Counted from the stretch's first letter, positions 1 to 6,318 are shown. The stretch is 9,106 nt of DNA from Filomicrobium sp. (GCA_021775655.1 JAJFHK010000133.1:1-9106), one strand, 5' to 3'. Numbers and translations are program-made. The notes: generated by a model not told the origin, from the letters alone.

Positions 1-1
1 C

Positions 2-751
2 AACGAAATCCGCCGCCTCGTAGAGAATGGGTATAGCGAGGTCGTTCTGACGGGCGTCGACATCACATCTTATGGCAAGGATCTTCCCGGACAAACTACA
101 CTTGGCGGCCTCGTTCGCCGCGTATTGAAATTGGTGCCGGATCTCAGGCGTCTGCGGCTATCCTCGATCGACCAGGTCGAGGTTGATGAAGACTTGTTCA
201 TTGCGCTGGCTGAAGAGGAGCGGCTTATGCCGCATCTGCATTTGTCGATGCAGTCCGGCGACGACATGATTCTAAAGAGGATGAAGCGTCGCCACCTGCG
301 CGACGATGCGATCGGGTTCTGCAAACAGGCGCGGCGTCTTCGACCGGATGTCGTATTTGGCGCAGACCTGATTGCGGGGTTTCCGACTGAGACCGAAGAG
401 ATGTTTGAAAACACCATAAACCTGGTAGGGGACTGCGGCTTGACTTATCTCCACGTGTTTCCGTTCTCGCCGCGTGAAGGCACGCCGGCAGCAAAGATGC
501 CGCAAGTCGACCGCCGTACCGTTAAAATTCGTGCGCAGCGGTTGCGTGAAGATGGCGCGGAGGCACTTTCTCGATTCCTCGATACTCAGATCGGGCTTGA
601 GGCCGAAATTCTGTTTGAGCGCGGCCACCGTGGCCGGACTGAGCATTTCGCAGAAACGTTTGCTGACGTGGAAGGCCTGCCGGGTGAATTGCGGCGGGCG
701 CGACTTGTTAGTCACGACGGTCTGAGATTACGCGCTGAGGTGGTGGGTTGA
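2..751 (+). CDS. mtaB: tRNA (N6-threonylcarbamoyladenosine(37)-C2)-methylthiotransferase MtaB, 3' part
   Basis: Only the last 249 codons are present; the reading frame is open from base 2 and the start lies left of the window. MtaB is a radical-SAM enzyme that adds a methylthio group to t6A37 of tRNAs reading ANN codons, giving ms2t6A. The visible part begins inside the radical-SAM barrel, with the LTGVDITSYGKDLPG stretch typical of alphaproteobacterial MtaB, then LSSIDQVEVD, PHLHLSMQSGDD, RRHLRDDAI and GADLIAGFPTET, all conserved in methylthiotransferases. The last ~55 residues (from about LEAEILFERG, with GRTEHFAE) fit the C-terminal TRAM RNA-binding domain. The N-terminal UPF0004 domain and the cysteines binding both Fe-S clusters are outside the window, so catalytic completeness cannot be judged. 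The stop codon overlaps the TTG start of ftsY by 4 bases (TTGA), which suggests translational coupling. MiaB and RimO are relatives, but the sequence and the ftsY neighbour favour MtaB. Confidence 0.93.
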   Translation, partial: NEIRRLVENGYSEVVLTGVDITSYGKDLPGQTTLGGLVRRVLKLVPDLRRLRLSSIDQVEVDEDLFIALAEEERLMPHLHLSMQSGDDMILKRMKRRHLRDDAIGFCKQARRLRPDVVFGADLIAGFPTETEEMFENTINLVGDCGLTYLHVFPFSPREGTPAAKMPQVDRRTVKIRAQRLREDGAEALSRFLDTQIGLEAEILFERGHRGRTEHFAETFADVEGLPGELRRARLVSHDGLRLRAEVVG

Positions 752-1929
752 GCCAACAAGGGCAAAAGTCACGTGGGTTTTTCGGGCGCATCTTGGGCGG
801 CGAGAAGAGTGCGCCGGAAGAAAATTTGCCAAGTGCTCAATATTCTGACCCTGAAATTGCCGGTGCGGAAGCTGAGGCGACACACGAATCGGAGGTGGTC
901 GAAGAAACTGGGGCGGTTGACGCACGGGAAAGCCTCGATGGTTCCGCGTCGACATCGCGTACCGTTCTGACAAACATGGGGGCGAGCGATGCGGCAGTAC
1001 CCGAGGTCGTCAAAGCGGGCTGGTTCAGCCGTCTGACCACGGGACTATCCAAAACGTCTTCGAAGATTTCTGAGGGCATCACGGGGCTCTTCACGCGAAA
1101 AAAGCTCGACGCCGGTACTATCGACGATTTCGAAGACCTGTTGCTGCAAGCCGACCTCGGAGTTGAGACTGCGACCAAAATCACCGACCGCATTTCCAAG
1201 GGAAGGTTTGATAAGGGGATCGCACCTGAGGATGTGCAAAAGATTCTTGCTGAAGAGGTCGAAGCGGTGCTGGCGCCGGTGGCGCAGCGGCTTGTTACGG
1301 ACCCTGGCAATAAACCGCACGTCATCCTCATGGTAGGTGTCAACGGTACTGGTAAGACTACGACGATCGGCAAGCTCGCTGCCCAATTTGCCCGCCAGAA
1401 TAAGAAGGTCATGGTTGCGGCAGGCGATACATTCCGCGCCGCTGCGATCGACCAGCTTAAGGTCTGGGGCGAGCGCACCGGGGCGGTCGTGATTGCCCGG
1501 GATGTCGGTTCAGACGCCGCGGGTGTGGCATTTGACGCCTTGAAACAAGCTCAGGCGGAACAATATGACGTATTGCTGATCGACACAGCCGGGCGCCTGC
1601 AAAACAAGCAAGTGCTTATGGAAGAACTGGAAAAAGTTGTGCGAGTACTTGGAAAGTTTGATTCAAGTGCTCCGCACGAATGCGTTTTGGTGCTCGACGC
1701 AACGACCGGCCAGAACGCAATGCAGCAAGTGGAGGTGTTTCGTGAGCGGGCCGGAGTTACCGGACTGGTCATGACGAAACTCGATGGCACTGCGCGCGGG
1801 GGTATTCTGGTCTCCATTTCGGCCCGTCACAAGTTGCCGGTGTACGCGATTGGAATCGGTGAGGGAGTTGATGACTTGCAGCCCTTCGATGCGCGAGAGT
1901 TTGCCAGCGCAATCGCCAGCGGCGGGTGA
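748..1929 (+). CDS. ftsY: Signal recognition particle receptor FtsY
   Basis: FtsY is the SRP-receptor GTPase that docks ribosome-nascent chain complexes carrying SRP at the inner membrane and passes them to SecYEG. The protein has 393 residues. Residues 1-90 form an acidic, low-complexity A domain (many E, A, D). The NG domain starts near WFSRLTTGLSKTSSKISEGITGLF. The GTPase motifs are all visible: G1 GVNGTGKT (197-204), the DTFRAAA insertion-box motif (227-233), G3 DTAGR (279-283) and G4 TKLDG (343-347), followed by GIGEGVDDLQPF near the C terminus. The start is TTG at 748: an in-frame stop lies at 736-738, the next in-frame ATG is about 77 codons in, and GAGGTGG (737-743) is a suitable ribosome binding site. 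It overlaps mtaB by 4 bases and precedes two yciB copies, the usual order in Hyphomicrobiales. Nothing is missing. Confidence 0.97.
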   Translation: MSQQGQKSRGFFGRILGGEKSAPEENLPSAQYSDPEIAGAEAEATHESEVVEETGAVDARESLDGSASTSRTVLTNMGASDAAVPEVVKAGWFSRLTTGLSKTSSKISEGITGLFTRKKLDAGTIDDFEDLLLQADLGVETATKITDRISKGRFDKGIAPEDVQKILAEEVEAVLAPVAQRLVTDPGNKPHVILMVGVNGTGKTTTIGKLAAQFARQNKKVMVAAGDTFRAAAIDQLKVWGERTGAVVIARDVGSDAAGVAFDALKQAQAEQYDVLLIDTAGRLQNKQVLMEELEKVVRVLGKFDSSAPHECVLVLDATTGQNAMQQVEVFRERAGVTGLVMTKLDGTARGGILVSISARHKLPVYAIGIGEGVDDLQPFDAREFASAIASGG

Positions 1930-1972
1930 GGGCTGGCTCAGGCAAGTCGCATGTATGCCGTTAAAGAGATGT

Positions 1973-2001
1973 ATAACGCATAGGGTTAGGCTAAGCGTTA
2001 T
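1973..2001. repeat. Inverted repeat in the ftsY-yciB gap
   Basis: ATAACGC (1973-1979) and GCGTTAT (1995-2001) are perfect 7-base complementary arms around a 15-base loop, in the 147-base gap between ftsY and the first yciB copy. It starts 43 bases after the ftsY stop. There is no T-run after the second arm, so an intrinsic terminator is unlikely; a regulator binding site, an RNA processing stem or chance are all possible. Confidence 0.35.
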
Positions 2002-2038
2002 GTGGCGACACAAAAGATGGATGCCAATGGCCGCTGAC

Positions 2039-2052
2039 CACTGGGTACAGTG
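2039..2052. repeat. Small hairpin upstream of the first yciB copy
   Basis: CACTG (2039-2043), loop GGTA, CAGTG (2048-2052) form a perfect 5-bp stem ending 24 bases before the ATG of the first yciB copy. It could mark the mRNA leader or be chance. An in-frame GTG at 2050 falls inside its second arm, which argues a little against that GTG being the start. Confidence 0.25.
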
Positions 2053-2076
2053 CCCAACAACAGGATTGGTGGACTT

Positions 2077-2868
2077 ATGAGCTCGCAGAAAAGCTGGTTT
2101 CCATTCAACGCCAAGCAAACTGTCAATATTCTCAGTGAGTTCGGGCCACTCGTTGCGATGTTCATCGTCAACGCGGCAGCGGGCATTAATGCGGGAACGT
2201 GGGCACTGATTATCGCGACCGGCGTTGCCATGGTCGTCATGAAAATCGTGCTCGGACGGCTGCCGGTGTTTCCTGTTATCGCTTCGTCGGTCACCGTTCT
2301 GTTCGGGATCATGACGCTGATTACCGGCGACCCAATGTGGATCCAGATCAAAGTAACGATCTTCAACGTCATGTTTGCATTGTTCTTGTTTGGCGGACTG
2401 TTGCTCAACAAAAACTTTTTCCAGCATATTTTCGAGGGGACATTCCATTACACCAAGAAGGGATGGGACAGTTTCACCTGGAGCTTTGCCTGGTTTTTCG
2501 TATTCACGGCAGTGTTGAATGAAATCGTTCGGCAATACTTTGAAAAAGACGGATTATATCCGGCCGTCGGCACATCAATGTACGATTTACTGGGCTTCCA
2601 GCTCGACGGCGTAAATGTCTGGATACTCTTTAAGATTGCCTTCATCATGCCGCTGTCAGGGCTTTATGCTTGGTACCTGACAAAACTGATGGCAAAGCAT
2701 CAAATTCCCGACAACCAAGTGGAAGCAGGCGTTGCTGGTATGGGACCTGTCAAGGCTGGAGCAGCAAAGGCGGGTACGGAGTACGCTTCGGCTGGAAGCG
2801 ATCCGACGCTGGCACGAGCCGCTGGCGCGGCCGGTAAGATCGGCCCTGCTTCGTCGCGCACAAGCTGA
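2077..2868 (+). CDS. yciB: Septation/envelope membrane protein YciB (IspZ family), copy 1, with long C-terminal tail
   Basis: YciB/IspZ proteins are polytopic inner-membrane proteins linked to septation and envelope synthesis. From the ATG at 2077 the product has 263 residues. Family signatures are SEFGPLVAMFIVNAAAGI (20-37), KIVLGRLPVFPVI (56-68), MWIQIKVTIFNVMFALFLFGGLLL (87-110), KKGWDSFTWSFAWFF (127-141) and VLNEIVRQYF (146-155). About six membrane segments can be seen (roughly 22-36, 42-59, 66-83, 93-110, 133-150, 182-202). Two oddities stand out against the second copy: about 21 extra residues (158-180, GLYPAVGTSMYDLLGFQLDG) before the last membrane segment, and an Ala/Gly-rich tail (210-263) that looks disordered. 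An in-frame GTG at 2050 would add 9 residues; I prefer the ATG, which has AGGA (2062-2065) and GGTGG (2068-2072) upstream and starts near the usual family N terminus. Probably co-transcribed with ftsY and copy 2. Confidence 0.9.
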   Translation: MSSQKSWFPFNAKQTVNILSEFGPLVAMFIVNAAAGINAGTWALIIATGVAMVVMKIVLGRLPVFPVIASSVTVLFGIMTLITGDPMWIQIKVTIFNVMFALFLFGGLLLNKNFFQHIFEGTFHYTKKGWDSFTWSFAWFFVFTAVLNEIVRQYFEKDGLYPAVGTSMYDLLGFQLDGVNVWILFKIAFIMPLSGLYAWYLTKLMAKHQIPDNQVEAGVAGMGPVKAGAAKAGTEYASAGSDPTLARAAGAAGKIGPASSRTS

Positions 2869-2924
2869 GCGGTTGGATCTGGATTGTTCGCAGAACATTA
2901 TGTTGTAATAAGGCAGTGTTTTCA

Positions 2925-3524
2925 ATGACTAATGGCCGGGATGAAGGTAACGGTGAGGCGACCGAAGAGGTTTCAATTGATTGGCGCCAGTTCGTTAAGT
3001 TCGTTGTTGAGCTCGGTCCTCTCGTCATATTCTTCGTTGTCAATTCGCAAGCTGGAATTCTGATTGGTACAGCTTGGTTTATGGTGGCGACGGCGGTCGC
3101 GCTAGCAACCTCCAAGCTGGTGCTCGGCAAGGTGCCGATCATGCCACTAATATCAGGCGTCTTTATCCTGGGCTTTGGCGGGCTAACTGTCTGGCTGCAG
3201 GATTCTTTCTTTATCAAGATTAAGCCGACAATCGTAAATCTGATGTTTTCCAGTATATTGTTTGCTGGATTATTTTTTCGTCAATCCCTTTTGAAATATG
3301 TTTTGGGCGAGGCGATCAGTCTGTCTGATGAAGGTTGGAGAATTCTGACAATTCGCTGGGCATTGTTTTTTCTATTTCTTGCAGGACTCAATGAAGTCAT
3401 TTGGAGAAACTTTTCCGAGGACTTTTGGGTCAGCTTCAAGTTGTGGGGGTTGATGCCGCTGACCATGATTTTTGCAATGTCGCAAGTCGGACTTTTGCAA
3501 CGTTACGAGAAAACCGAAAGTTGA
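2925..3524 (+). CDS. yciB: Septation/envelope membrane protein YciB (IspZ family), copy 2
   Basis: This is a second, diverged YciB-family protein of 199 residues, close to the usual family length. It aligns with copy 1 along its length: ELGPLVIFFVVNSQAGI (29-45), SKLVLGKVPIMPLI (63-76), FFIKIKPTIVNLMFSSILFAGLFF (95-118), DEGWRILTIRWALFF (135-149) and LNEVIWRNFSEDFWVSFKLWGLMPLT (155-180). The IKIKPTIVNLMF and LNEVIWRNFSEDFWVSFK stretches look more like the canonical family than copy 1 does, and this copy lacks both the copy-1 insertion and the Ala/Gly tail. The first 19 residues are acidic and probably cytoplasmic. The start is ATG 2925, with AAGG at 2910-2913 (11-base spacing); the in-frame GTG at 2916 sits too close to that site. 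The gap from copy 1 is 56 bases, consistent with one transcript. By eye the coding sequence is more AT-rich than copy 1, with several T-runs. Confidence 0.91.
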   Translation: MTNGRDEGNGEATEEVSIDWRQFVKFVVELGPLVIFFVVNSQAGILIGTAWFMVATAVALATSKLVLGKVPIMPLISGVFILGFGGLTVWLQDSFFIKIKPTIVNLMFSSILFAGLFFRQSLLKYVLGEAISLSDEGWRILTIRWALFFLFLAGLNEVIWRNFSEDFWVSFKLWGLMPLTMIFAMSQVGLLQRYEKTES

Positions 3525-3713
3525 ACACGGTCGTTGTCGTCTGTGTGCGGATGGTATTTCTACGCCGTTTCTTTGCGACGACCGGATATCTCTGTCAGGA
3601 GTAGATCAAGGTGTGTCACATCTTGGTGCTGTAGTTTAGTTGTTCTAATCCTTCTGGTAAGGTCGGATGTAGACGAACAGCTCAAATTCGTATCTTCTTC
3701 TTATTAAAGTGGC

Positions 3714-3736
3714 TCCTTCTTCAGTACGGAGAAGGA
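3714..3736. promoter_or_regulatory. Inverted repeat upstream of the marR gene, possible operator
   Basis: TCCTTCT (3714-3720), nine-base spacer, AGAAGGA (3730-3736): perfect 7-base arms, which a one-base bulge would extend by two or three pairs. It lies 40 bases before the MarR-type gene in a 252-base gene-free gap (3525-3776). MarR proteins usually bind imperfect palindromes in their own promoters, so an autoregulatory operator is plausible. No T-run follows on either strand, so it is probably not a terminator. I could not identify convincing -35/-10 boxes, and saw nothing else supportable in the gap. Confidence 0.35.
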
Positions 3737-3776
3737 AGCATGGTATTTCCTTTGAAAACCGTGAACCTATAGTCTG

Positions 3777-4328
3777 ATGGCAAACAAGAAGAAACCGAGA
3801 ACGAAGTCGTTGAGCAATCAGAAGCAGGGCATGAAAAAGGAGTCGAAGGTCGTGCAGCTTGAACATTCCCCGATTCACCTGCTGCATCGCGCTGGGCAAT
3901 GCGCAGGTGATGTTTTCCAATCGGAAATGCGTACAGAGGATCTTACGCCACGGCAGTATGCGGTACTTGTTGCCGTTGCTGAAAATGAGGGTCTCAGCCA
4001 GACGGATCTGGTTGATGTGACGGGAATCGACCGGTCGACGCTTGCCGATATCATACGACGGATGCTGAAAAAGGGTCTCGTTCAGCGCCGCAGGACGAAG
4101 GAAGATGCCCGTGCCTATGCGGTGAAGCTGACCGAGGAGGGGCGCCGTATCCTCCAGGCCGCCGAGCCGATGGCCAAAAAGGTCGACGAGCGTATTCTTC
4201 AAGCTTTGCCAGCGGCGGAACGTGATCGTTTCCTGTCCGACCTCAATATGATCGTCGAAGCGCTGGGGCGGCTTGAGTCTTTGGTTGAGCCAGTGAATAC
4301 GAAAACTGAAGGTCGGCGCCGGACCTGA
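3777..4328 (+). CDS. MarR-family transcriptional regulator
   Basis: This is a winged helix-turn-helix DNA-binding protein, probably a dimer and probably a repressor. From ATG 3777 it has 183 residues. A very basic leader (1-30, rich in K, R, S, Q) precedes the dimerisation helix (HLLHRAGQCAGDVFQSEM, 34-51). The DNA-binding domain spans about 57-122: LTPRQYAVLVAVAENEGLSQ, the recognition region TGIDRSTLADIIRRMLKKGLV, then the wing RRRTKEDARAYAVKLTEEG with the conserved D-x-R of MarR proteins. The C-terminal helices (ILQALPAAERDRFLSDLNMIVEAL) complete the dimer interface. There is one cysteine in the first helix (C42), but not in the context known for the peroxide-sensing cysteine of OhrR, so I do not infer redox sensing. 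ATG 3831 (codon 19) would remove the basic leader and is a real alternative start; neither has a strong ribosome binding site. No obvious target gene adjoins it; the next gene is convergent tetR. Confidence 0.88.
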   Translation: MANKKKPRTKSLSNQKQGMKKESKVVQLEHSPIHLLHRAGQCAGDVFQSEMRTEDLTPRQYAVLVAVAENEGLSQTDLVDVTGIDRSTLADIIRRMLKKGLVQRRRTKEDARAYAVKLTEEGRRILQAAEPMAKKVDERILQALPAAERDRFLSDLNMIVEALGRLESLVEPVNTKTEGRRRT

Positions 4329-4426
4329 CAATCGAGGTCGCAGCGCTTTGGCTAACTTTTTTGTATTGAGCGATCACCGCCGCGAATATGGGTTTTTGTC
4401 GGCGTGCGGGCTTGCTTGCGTGCTTT

Positions 4427-5047
4427 TCACTTTTCGCTAAGCCCGCGGGCGGCACAGCCGACCAGAAATTCGATCTGACGGTGCGTTTCTTCAGGCTCGA
4501 ATTCCCCGAGTTTGCGGTCGAGCGCAAGGGATACGATGCCATGGACCGACGCAAACAGTGCGCGGGCTGCGCTGCGTCTCTCGACATTGTCGGGAAGGTC
4601 GCCAACAAGGCAATCTTCGACCAGAGCGAACAGCTTGTTTTGATCGTCGCGATATTCCGGCGGGGCGCTGGCTCCCTCTGGAAGGTGGTGTTCGAAAATG
4701 GCGCGCCAAAGTTTTCTGTTGTTGCCGGCAAAGTGAAAATAGGCTTCGGCGAGCGCCATAAGTCGAGCAGCGGTGGGTTCGGTGCGGCTGTCATCGTGTG
4801 CCTTAGTCAGTGCCTGGCCCAATTCGGTGAGCGTTACGGTGTTTAGCGCGATGACTAGGTCGTCGAGATCCTCAAAGACATTGTAGATAGAGCCGACGGC
4901 GCAACCTGCTTCGGTGGCTATTCTTCGCGCCTGGACGCTGGCAAGGCTTTCTTCAACGATGAGTCTGCGGCCGATCTTCATGACGGTTTCCCGCAACTTG
5001 TTGCGGAATGCCGGATCCTTTCTTGGTTTCGGGGGTTTCTTCGTCAC
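4427..5047 (-). CDS. TetR-family transcriptional regulator
   Basis: This is a one-component repressor-type regulator of 206 residues from the GTG at 5047, a usual TetR length. After a basic leader (TKKPPKPRKDPAFRNK) comes the N-terminal helix-turn-helix domain: LRETVMKIGRRLIVEESLASVQARRIATEAGCAVGSIYNVFEDLDDLVIALN, with GSIYNVFEDLDDL as the recognition helix region. The remaining ~140 residues are helical and would bind an unknown ligand; the WRAIFEHHLP and HGIVSLALDRKLG stretches recall the WHG-type C-terminal domain found in some TetR proteins. The open frame extends to a TTG at 5140, adding 31 residues. I prefer GTG 5047 because the extra stretch resembles no TetR sequence and the TTG falls in the centre of a palindrome that looks like an operator. 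GGAGG lies about 20 bases before the GTG, which is too far, so the start is not certain. Convergent with the marR gene; no target gene adjoins it. Confidence 0.88.
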   Translation of the reverse strand: MTKKPPKPRKDPAFRNKLRETVMKIGRRLIVEESLASVQARRIATEAGCAVGSIYNVFEDLDDLVIALNTVTLTELGQALTKAHDDSRTEPTAARLMALAEAYFHFAGNNRKLWRAIFEHHLPEGASAPPEYRDDQNKLFALVEDCLVGDLPDNVERRSAARALFASVHGIVSLALDRKLGEFEPEETHRQIEFLVGCAARGLSEK

Positions 5048-5130
5048 TGCGTTGGCCCCATTTTCACCCTCCGGAGAGCGCTGCTTCAAATTCCGTGATC
5101 GCGGCAATTGTTCAATCGCCCCACCAACAT

Positions 5131-5149
5131 AAATGAACAAAGTTCATTT
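5131..5149. promoter_or_regulatory. Perfect palindrome upstream of tetR, probable TetR operator
   Basis: AAATGAAC (5131-5138), spacer AAA, GTTCATTT (5142-5149): a perfect 8-base inverted repeat centred on 5140. TetR proteins typically bind such short-spacer palindromes at their own promoters. This one lies 84-102 bases upstream of the preferred tetR start, so autoregulation is the simplest reading. The nearest gene on the other side, asd, points toward this site and ends at 5290, so tetR is the only local target. I could not assign -10/-35 boxes with confidence. Confidence 0.6.
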
Positions 5150-5238
5150 TTTATGGCGATAAATTCCAGCAGCATTCGTGCGGTCTCGTTTGCAAGTGAT
5201 CTATGTTCACGCATCCGTCAAGGTTGCGGGCGGGCGAA

Positions 5239-5256
5239 CTTGCAGCTTTCTGCAAG
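5239..5256 (-). terminator. Stem-loop downstream of asd, possible terminator
   Basis: CTTGCAG (5239-5245), loop CTTT, CTGCAAG (5250-5256): a perfect 7-bp stem with a 4-base loop, beginning 34 bases after the asd stop on the minus strand. A second short inverted repeat, TAACGA/TCGTTA (5276-5281 and 5287-5292), includes the asd stop codon itself. On the asd strand only TT follows the main stem, so it lacks the U-run of a classical intrinsic terminator and may act instead as a 3'-end stabilising stem. Confidence 0.45.
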
Positions 5257-5289
5257 AAGGCTGTGAGCGCTTCTCTAACGAAATGGTCG

Positions 5290-6318
5290 TTAAGCGGCCT
5301 TTTTGACCATGCCGCGGGCGATCATGGCCTCTGCAATCTGGATGGTATTGAGGGCGGCGCCCTTGAGGAGGTTGTCGGAGACGATCCACATCGAGAGACC
5401 ATTGTCGACCGTCGAGTCGGCACGGATGCGGCTGACGAACGTGTCGTATTCGCCAGCGCACTCAATTTGCGTGACGTAACCGCCAGGTTCTCGCTTGTCG
5501 ACAACCGATATACCGGGAGCGTCGCGCAGAATTTCACGCGCTTCGTCCGGCTCGATCTCGCGTTCAAACTCGACGTTGACTGCTTCGGAATGTCCGACGA
5601 ACACGGGCACGCGTACGCATGTTGCCGTCAGCTTGATTTTGGGGTCGAGAATCTTCTTGGTCTCAGCCATCATCTTCCATTCCTCCTTGGTGAAGCCGTC
5701 CTCCATGAAGACGTCGATTTGGGGAATGCAATTGAAGGCGATCTCCTTGGGAAAGTTCGAGGCGCTCACCTCTTGCCCGGGAACGTACTTGCCCTTGGTC
5801 TGTGACCACAGTTCATCCATCGCCTCCTTGCCGGCGCCAGAGACCGACTGGTAGGTGGCGACCACAACGCGCTTGATTTTGGCGCGGTCATGCAAAGGCT
5901 TGAGGGCCACGACCATCTGGATCGTCGAGCAATTCGGGTTGGCAATGATATTCTTCTTGGCGTAACCGTCGAGAGCATCCGGATTTACCTCCGGAACGAC
6001 GAGCGGGACATCCGGGTCATAGCGCCAGCAGGATGAGTTATCGATGACTATGCAGCCGGTGGCACCGATCTTCGGGCTCCATTCCTTCGACACGCCGGAG
6101 CCAGCCGACATCAAGCAAAAGTCGGTGCCGGCGAAGTCATAGCTTTCAAGGTCACGGCATTTCAGCGTTTTCTCACCGTAGGAGACTTCGACTCCAATGG
6201 AACGGCGTGATGCAAGTGCCACCACTTCATCAGCGGGGAACTTGCGCTCCGCGAGTACGTCCAGCATTTCGCGGCCCACGTTGCCCGTGGCGCCTACAAC
6301 AGCAACCTTGTAGCCCAT
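5290..6318 (-). CDS. asd: Aspartate-semialdehyde dehydrogenase
   Basis: Asd reduces L-4-aspartyl phosphate to L-aspartate 4-semialdehyde with NADPH in the cytoplasm, feeding diaminopimelate/lysine, threonine and methionine synthesis. The protein has 342 residues, normal for the family. The N-terminal NADP-binding fold shows GATGNVG (9-15), then ALASRRSIG (34-42) and SAGSGVS (71-77). DNSSCWRYDPDVPLVVPEVN (93-112) and NPNCSTIQ with the catalytic cysteine C130 follow. YQSVSGAGKEAMDEL (156-170) and FNCIPQID (195-202) belong to the dimerisation/catalytic domain, and R236 and H243 in CVRVPVFVGHSE are the expected substrate-binding arginine and catalytic histidine. The frame is open upstream to ATG 6387, but I start at ATG 6318: MGYKVAVVGATG is the family N terminus, and AAGGA lies 8 bases before it. 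It appears monocistronic; the gene on its 5' side is divergent. Confidence 0.97.
   Translation of the reverse strand: MGYKVAVVGATGNVGREMLDVLAERKFPADEVVALASRRSIGVEVSYGEKTLKCRDLESYDFAGTDFCLMSAGSGVSKEWSPKIGATGCIVIDNSSCWRYDPDVPLVVPEVNPDALDGYAKKNIIANPNCSTIQMVVALKPLHDRAKIKRVVVATYQSVSGAGKEAMDELWSQTKGKYVPGQEVSASNFPKEIAFNCIPQIDVFMEDGFTKEEWKMMAETKKILDPKIKLTATCVRVPVFVGHSEAVNVEFEREIEPDEAREILRDAPGISVVDKREPGGYVTQIECAGEYDTFVSRIRADSTVDNGLSMWIVSDNLLKGAALNTIQIAEAMIARGMVKKAA
5310..6306 (-). other. Asd protein domain span: NADP-binding fold then dimerisation/catalytic domain
   Basis: Within asd, the codons at 6294-6274 encode the dinucleotide-binding loop GATGNVG, the codon at 5931-5929 the catalytic cysteine (TGC), and the codon at 5592-5590 the catalytic histidine (CAT). 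I checked these two catalytic codons base by base, so the gene is read as intact rather than a decayed copy. Confidence 0.85.

Noticed and set aside
1663..2535. Minus-strand frame of 290 codons opposite ftsY and yciB copy 1.
   Set aside because: Entirely antisense to ftsY and yciB coding sequence for most of its length, with no domain signal.
2885..2897. TGTTC-GCA-GAACA palindrome between the two yciB copies.
   Set aside because: Only 5-base arms in a short spacer; expected by chance at this scale and different from the tetR palindrome (TGAAC/GTTCA).
3777..4328. C42 of the MarR protein as an OhrR-type peroxide sensor.
   Set aside because: The surrounding residues (HRAGQCAGDVF) do not match the OhrR reactive-cysteine context, and no ohr gene is nearby.
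4342..4362. Possible marR terminator: AGC...GCT followed by six T.
   Set aside because: The T-run is real, but the stem is only about three base pairs, not enough for an intrinsic terminator call.
4406..4446. Inverted repeat GCGGGCTT/AAGCCCGC with a 25-base loop across the tetR stop codon, plus a 10-base palindrome GCCCGCGGGC at 4441-4450.
   Set aside because: The arms are perfect, but the loop is long, no T-run follows on the tetR strand, and part of it is simply tetR coding sequence. Too weak to call a terminator.
5203..5217. Imperfect GTGA...TCAC dyad near 5197-5212 as a CRP/FNR-like site.
   Set aside because: The inner half-site bases do not match and it lies between a gene end and a regulator with no obvious promoter beside it.
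5203..5805. Long plus-strand reading frame of 200 codons opposite asd.
   Set aside because: It is antisense to a fully conserved asd with intact catalytic codons and resembles no protein; it is a shadow frame.
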